Below are positions 15,103 to 18,493 of a stretch of DNA of 18,493 nucleotides, piece after piece; positions within the stretch are counted from its first letter, which is position 1; the number at the start of each line of letters is the position of its first letter. The DNA lies in assembly GCA_964398215.1 (NCBI GenBank), contig CAYNNP010000131.1, positions 1 through 18,493 on the forward strand. Direction: 5' to 3'. The translations under genes and the position numbers were made by a program. The stretch is from CAYNNP01 sp964398215. GTDB lineage: Bacteria; Planctomycetota; Planctomycetia; Pirellulales; Pirellulaceae. The notes under the pieces are model-generated. The model had not been told where the DNA came from. It ran no database searches and saw nothing but the letters and a program-made list of their open reading frames with translations.

Positions 15103-15404
15103 TCAAATGCCGATTACGGGATCATTGCGAGGCGCTGGTGGCGGTCAAGTCATCATGAGGGCAAAGACGGTCACGCGTTAGTTTTCGGTAGCCAGATTCA
15201 CAAGAATATTGGCCCTTTCTTTTTCCATCCGGATTTTGCTGAATTCGTCTACTTGGAAACCAATTCAGGGCGCTCGTTGATTTTTGTTTTTTTACAAAAA
15301 ATCATGTAACAAATTGGTGGCCATATCGCTTATGACTACGTTGGTAAATTACGTCAAAGATCCTTGGGCCTTCCGGAATCTACAACACATTCACCGGTGA
15401 CCAA
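15103..15404. other. Intergenic region with an A/T-rich hairpin
   Basis: About 300 bp with no supported gene. GATTTTTGT (15279-15287) and ACAAAAAATC (15294-15303) form an inverted repeat with a T-rich loop, which may be a terminator for the PAS-AraC gene or a regulatory hairpin. A promoter for the exported-protein pair presumably lies at 15305-15395, but no hexamer pair is convincing. Confidence 0.4.
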
Positions 15405-16597
15405 ATGCACAAAACCCAGATGAACAAAATCCAATCGCCAACAGCATCGAATCGGGCACGCGTGATTGTGTTCCCGATGCTGGCAGCATTTCTGCTTTGT
15501 TTGATGACAACCGTTGCGTCGGCGCAGGACAAAACTAAGAACAAAAAGGCTCCGTACGACCTAAAGACCGAGGTCGAAAGGCTGGAAAAGATGGTCGTGG
15601 CGTTTCGAGACCAAACAAGTACTGCCGCAAAGCAAAGCCATCAGCAACTTTCCCGACGCCAGCTGGATGACTTGAAGTTCTTTGAAGCGGAAATCAAAAA
15701 GCTGAAACTGCATATTGGCGGTCTCAACAAGCCGCCGATGTCCGTGCGGACAAAGAAGCTGCTGGATAAGTATGAATCGGTGATCGAACTAGAATCTCGA
15801 TACGTTCAGGCCCTTCGTGCGTTCGGTGCGCAGCATCGACTGAACAATTCCTATGCAGCGATTGAGGAACGTTTGTTGAACGAGGTCAAGGGGCGTCATC
15901 GGTTGATGGCAGAGATCGAGAATTGTCGAGCTCAGCTAGGCCATGAAGCAAAACAACACGACAAATTGAAAGTCGCGCACGAAGAACTAAAACGGGAATT
16001 AGACCACGTCATCAAAAGCGTAAATAAAGATGACAGGAGCATGCGTTTGGCAATCAAGCCGATCCTGGACCTCGCTGTGAAACAGATCGGCCAAGGCACC
16101 GAGGCTGAGCCAAAGAGACTTGCAATGAAACAAGTCGAACTGGCACTCAGTCGCTTTCCAGGAATCTTTGACGCGAAAACGCAGTCGGAAATCATTGAGG
16201 ATCTCACTGGACTGTTGAAGTCTCGTGAACTTGGTGGCGATGCTAAAAAACTGATCGACGAGCTAAAGAAATTGGCGGCGTCGCCCAGCTCGGACGACGA
16301 TCCGTTTGGCCCATCGCCAACTGATAAAACCAAGCCAAATCAACCCAGCGATCCGTTCGCCCCATCACAAACTGACAAGACCAAGCCAAATCCGCCCGCC
16401 GATCCTTTCGGCGATCCTTTCGNNNNNNNNNNNNNNNNNNNNNNNNNNNNNNNNNNNNNNNNNNNNNNNNNNNNNNNNNNNNNNNNNNNNNNNNNNNNNN
16501 NNNNNNNNNNNNNNNNNNNNNNCAAACTGACAAGACCAAGCCAAATCCGCCCGCCGATCCTTTCGGCGATCCTTTCGGCGACCCATTTGGAAACTAA
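15405..16597 (+). CDS. Exported coiled-coil protein with DPF tandem-repeat tail (interrupted by assembly gap)
   Basis: The N-terminus carries a long Sec signal peptide (hydrophobic core VIVFPMLAAFLLCLMTTV, cleavage after ASA at residue 40). Residues about 50-215 are charged and helical with heptad-like spacing (DLKTEVERLEKM..., KFFEAEIKKLKLHIGGL, AHEELKRELDHVIKSV), suggesting a periplasmic coiled coil. Residues 216-297 are a second helical part. From residue 299 a 17-aa repeat DPFxPSxTDKTKPNxPx occurs twice, then DPFGDPF; after a 100-N gap the tail ends in three more DPF units and FGN, stop TAA at 16595-16597. The padding shifts the frame, so naive translation across it gives a wrong C-terminus extending to 16646. 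The true gap length must be 2 modulo 3. Function unknown. ATG 15405 has GGTGA 5 nt upstream; ATG 15420 is an alternative. The next gene begins 2 bp after the stop. Confidence 0.8.
16299..16594 (+). repeat. Tandem DPF-encoding repeats flanking the gap
   Basis: Two 51-bp units (16299-16349 and 16350-16400) are followed by 12-bp GATCCTTTCGGC units. A 55-bp sequence at 16368-16422, just left of the gap, recurs exactly at 16523-16577, just right of it. Short units continue to 16591. Confidence 0.9.
16423..16522. other. Assembly gap (100 N)
   Basis: Exactly 100 undetermined bases, the conventional padding for a gap of unknown size. Its flanks are identical for 55 bp, so the gap probably reflects collapsed tandem repeats or two contig ends that overlap. 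Confidence 0.97.
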
Positions 16598-16599
16598 AG

Positions 16600-18297
16600 A
16601 TGAATTCGATTGCAAAATTCGCGTTCCTAATGACGCTTGTCACTAGCACCTCGTTCGTCCAGGGACAACAACTGGGCGACCCGCAAGACGCCTTGGTTTT
16701 GGCAAGCCAGATCAAGCAAGCGTGGGTGGCTGGCGATAGCGAGCGACTGATCAAACTGACACAGCGAAAGGAAATTGAGATACCGGATTTGTTCTTGCGA
16801 ACAAAACCCAACGACGCTGGTGAGCCCAAGCTGATAACAAATGATGTGCGCATTCGCGCTTGGGTTTACGCTCAGTCTCCCGAGCAAAGCCGGGGGATTC
16901 AGCCCGATGATCGACCATTCCTGGAACTCGTTCGTGCCCAGAATGGTGATTGGAAACTAGCTCAAATTTCGGTGGACGCACTGGAAAACCGCACGCAGCT
17001 GCCGCCCGCGTTTAAACCGTTAGACGCCGATTCGATCGCACCCGCTGCGCAAAAAATTGTGCAACAAACCATGACCGCGTATCAAAACCAGCAAGGGATT
17101 GTGCCGAAACACTGGCTCCGTAAACAGCCTTTTTGGGGACAAGACGTTTTGTTTCTGACGTCACGAGACTTCAGTGCAAGCGATTTCTTTCTGGAACGTG
17201 TTCACGAATGGTCGCCAGCGTCGCCAATCATCGATGCTTTTTTTCGCCAGTGCGTTGTGGTGCAAATGGACCAAGTGGCTGATGGAGATCCCCACGACGC
17301 GATCTGCTACGCCTTCTTTTGGGTCAACCAGTCTTGGCGTCCTGTACCAATGGGAGTGCCGATTTGCAAACTTCTTTTTGCGCCGCGAACCACTGCCCTG
17401 AATGTCCCTGCTGATATCCAGGACGATCTGCGGCAACTTTTTCTGACCGGAGATCGAAGCAAGCAGATCCAGCGGCTTCAGTCGCGAATCGACGATGTGC
17501 CATTTACGATGCTGGATCAATTGGTCCGAGCCACTTACCACGAAGAACACGTGCTGCCGCTTGTTGAACTTTGCGCGCATACAGGGGATCGAGGAAAGTC
17601 GCTGGTTCCGCATTTGATGACTTTGGCTGGGACGAATGCAGAATTGAATTCGGCAATCGGCACGACGCTCAAGCGACTGGCTGTGGGTAACCCCGAATTA
17701 TCAAAGTTCATCAATCGAGTTTGTGAAAAAGATCAGGTTCATCGGCTCAATGGCTACATCAATTTGTTTCAAGTCATTCTTTGTCGGCCTGGAGAAACGC
17801 GGCTGAGTGATCAATCGACCATGGAAATGATGTCGGATCTAGATGCGAGTCACCAATTGCTTGCCAAAAAGCTGTTGGAGAATTTGAGTATACCGGGGCG
17901 GTTGAGACCGAAAGGAATCAAGGCGACTTTGGATGTGTTTGCGATTTGCAATGTGACCGATTCAATAGACATTCTGCGAAAATTCCCGTTCACGCCCAAC
18001 GCGAGCAGCCGAACGTTTGCCGAAGAAACTGCGACTTGCCTATTGGAACTTTCTGCTGACGACGAAAAGCTACAAATGGAAATCGCCAAAGAACTTGCCG
18101 ATCGGTTTTACAACGTTCGCGCTTCCGTCGACATCAAACGCGCGATCAATGAAATTACTTGCAAGGACGAGAAATTTCGTGACGAACAATTGGATGAGTA
18201 CAAATTCAGCAAGACCAGAATTAGCGATCGATTCCAGTTCATCCCCGCGTTGGAAGAAGAAGCTCGGTTGAACGCACAAAAGGAACACTCCCCGTAG
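16600..18297 (+). CDS. Exported protein of unknown function
   Basis: 565 aa with an N-terminal signal peptide (MNSIAKFAFLMTLVTSTSFV, probable cleavage after VQG at residue 22). Residues about 25-130 look like an alpha/beta domain (LASQIKQAWVAGDSERLIKL ... PFLELVRAQNGDWKLAQISV), of the small SnoaL-/NTF2-like kind by general pattern only. The C-terminal 300 residues are mainly helical and might form an alpha-solenoid (repeated segments such as VPHLMTLAGTNAELNSAIG, ATLDVFAICNVTDSIDILRK, AEETATCLLELSADDEKLQM). No catalytic motif is evident and I do not recognise the family. The gene starts 2 bp after the stop of the DPF-tail protein, so they are probably one operon and may act together in the periplasm or at the cell surface. 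Confidence 0.85.
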   Translation: MNSIAKFAFLMTLVTSTSFVQGQQLGDPQDALVLASQIKQAWVAGDSERLIKLTQRKEIEIPDLFLRTKPNDAGEPKLITNDVRIRAWVYAQSPEQSRGIQPDDRPFLELVRAQNGDWKLAQISVDALENRTQLPPAFKPLDADSIAPAAQKIVQQTMTAYQNQQGIVPKHWLRKQPFWGQDVLFLTSRDFSASDFFLERVHEWSPASPIIDAFFRQCVVVQMDQVADGDPHDAICYAFFWVNQSWRPVPMGVPICKLLFAPRTTALNVPADIQDDLRQLFLTGDRSKQIQRLQSRIDDVPFTMLDQLVRATYHEEHVLPLVELCAHTGDRGKSLVPHLMTLAGTNAELNSAIGTTLKRLAVGNPELSKFINRVCEKDQVHRLNGYINLFQVILCRPGETRLSDQSTMEMMSDLDASHQLLAKKLLENLSIPGRLRPKGIKATLDVFAICNVTDSIDILRKFPFTPNASSRTFAEETATCLLELSADDEKLQMEIAKELADRFYNVRASVDIKRAINEITCKDEKFRDEQLDEYKFSKTRISDRFQFIPALEEEARLNAQKEHSP

Positions 18298-18382
18298 CGG
18301 GAAGTCGTCAACAAGCCCTCAAGACTTTGGGTCGTTCACATAACGCACCACCGCAACCTTCCTGTGGTTTAACGGACAAAAA

Positions 18383-18448
18383 TTGTGTCGGCCTCCGGCC
18401 TTTCCGGGCTTGTTGTGTTTACGTCCCCATGGCTGAAGCCCTTGTCTT
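18383..18448. repeat. Possible hairpin/REP-like sequence downstream of the exported-protein operon
   Basis: GGCC-TCC-GGCC is followed by GGGCTT, and about 24 nt later by AAGCCC, then a T-rich stretch (TTGTCTTT). This could form a terminator-like stem for the two-gene unit. Nothing coding is seen from 18298 to the end of the window. Confidence 0.35.
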
Positions 18449-18493
18449 TACCCACAACTTTGACCGCAATCCTTTCGATTTTTTCAGTGTGAA

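Noticed and set aside
16299..16594. CRISPR array
   Set aside because: The repeats are in-frame coding units without unique spacers; no cas genes are present.
16598..16646. C-terminal extension of the DPF-tail protein past the gap
   Set aside because: It arises only because 100 N's shift the frame; the right-hand repeats are in another frame and stop at 16597.

Overview
The window looks like chromosomal DNA of a marine-type planctomycete, probably a Rhodopirellula or Pirellula relative. This rests on the gene repertoire: a BlaI/BlaR1-type pair whose sensor carries extra repeat domains, a secreted sulfatase, a PAS-AraC regulator, large exported proteins of unknown function, and Lys/Ala-rich or DPF-rich tails. 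Moderate GC, frequent non-ATG starts, weak Shine-Dalgarno sites and long palindromic intergenic repeats also fit. The genus is an inference from style, not from a marker gene.

Layout. Positions 1-328 (minus) hold the 5' part of an unrecognised gene that runs off the left edge. Positions 450-4948 (minus) hold a translationally coupled blaI-blaR1-like pair; its promoter region at 4999-5053 carries two similar boxes that fit repressor operators. Divergently, 5198-6565 (plus) encodes a secreted type I sulfatase. A 125-bp nested palindromic element (6652-6776) separates it from an MFS transporter (6815-8044), which is followed after 13 bp by a VanZ-like membrane protein with a C-terminal ectodomain (8058-9080).

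The most interesting block is 9525-12581, a compact three-gene cassette: a 206-aa protein with an acidic tail ending DFDMI, a 239-aa unknown, and, overlapping it by ATGA, an ATP-dependent polynucleotide ligase. The ligase has a KIDGEF motif I, an unusual motif VI region, an extra C-terminal domain and a 50-residue Lys/Ala/Thr tail. No Ku gene, NHEJ polymerase or LigD partner is visible. This is the best candidate in the window for an undescribed nucleic-acid repair or end-joining system.

A hairpin at 12722-12793 separates the ligase from a convergent LacI-family repressor (12796-13815, minus) with a well-formed operator immediately upstream of its start codon. A 540-bp divergent control region leads to a PAS-AraC regulator (14356-15102). 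The right end carries two adjacent genes for exported proteins: a coiled-coil protein with DPF tandem repeats (15405-16597) and a 565-aa unknown (16600-18297). The first is interrupted by a 100-N assembly gap inside its repeats. The padding breaks the reading frame, so the true stop is at 16597, not further downstream.
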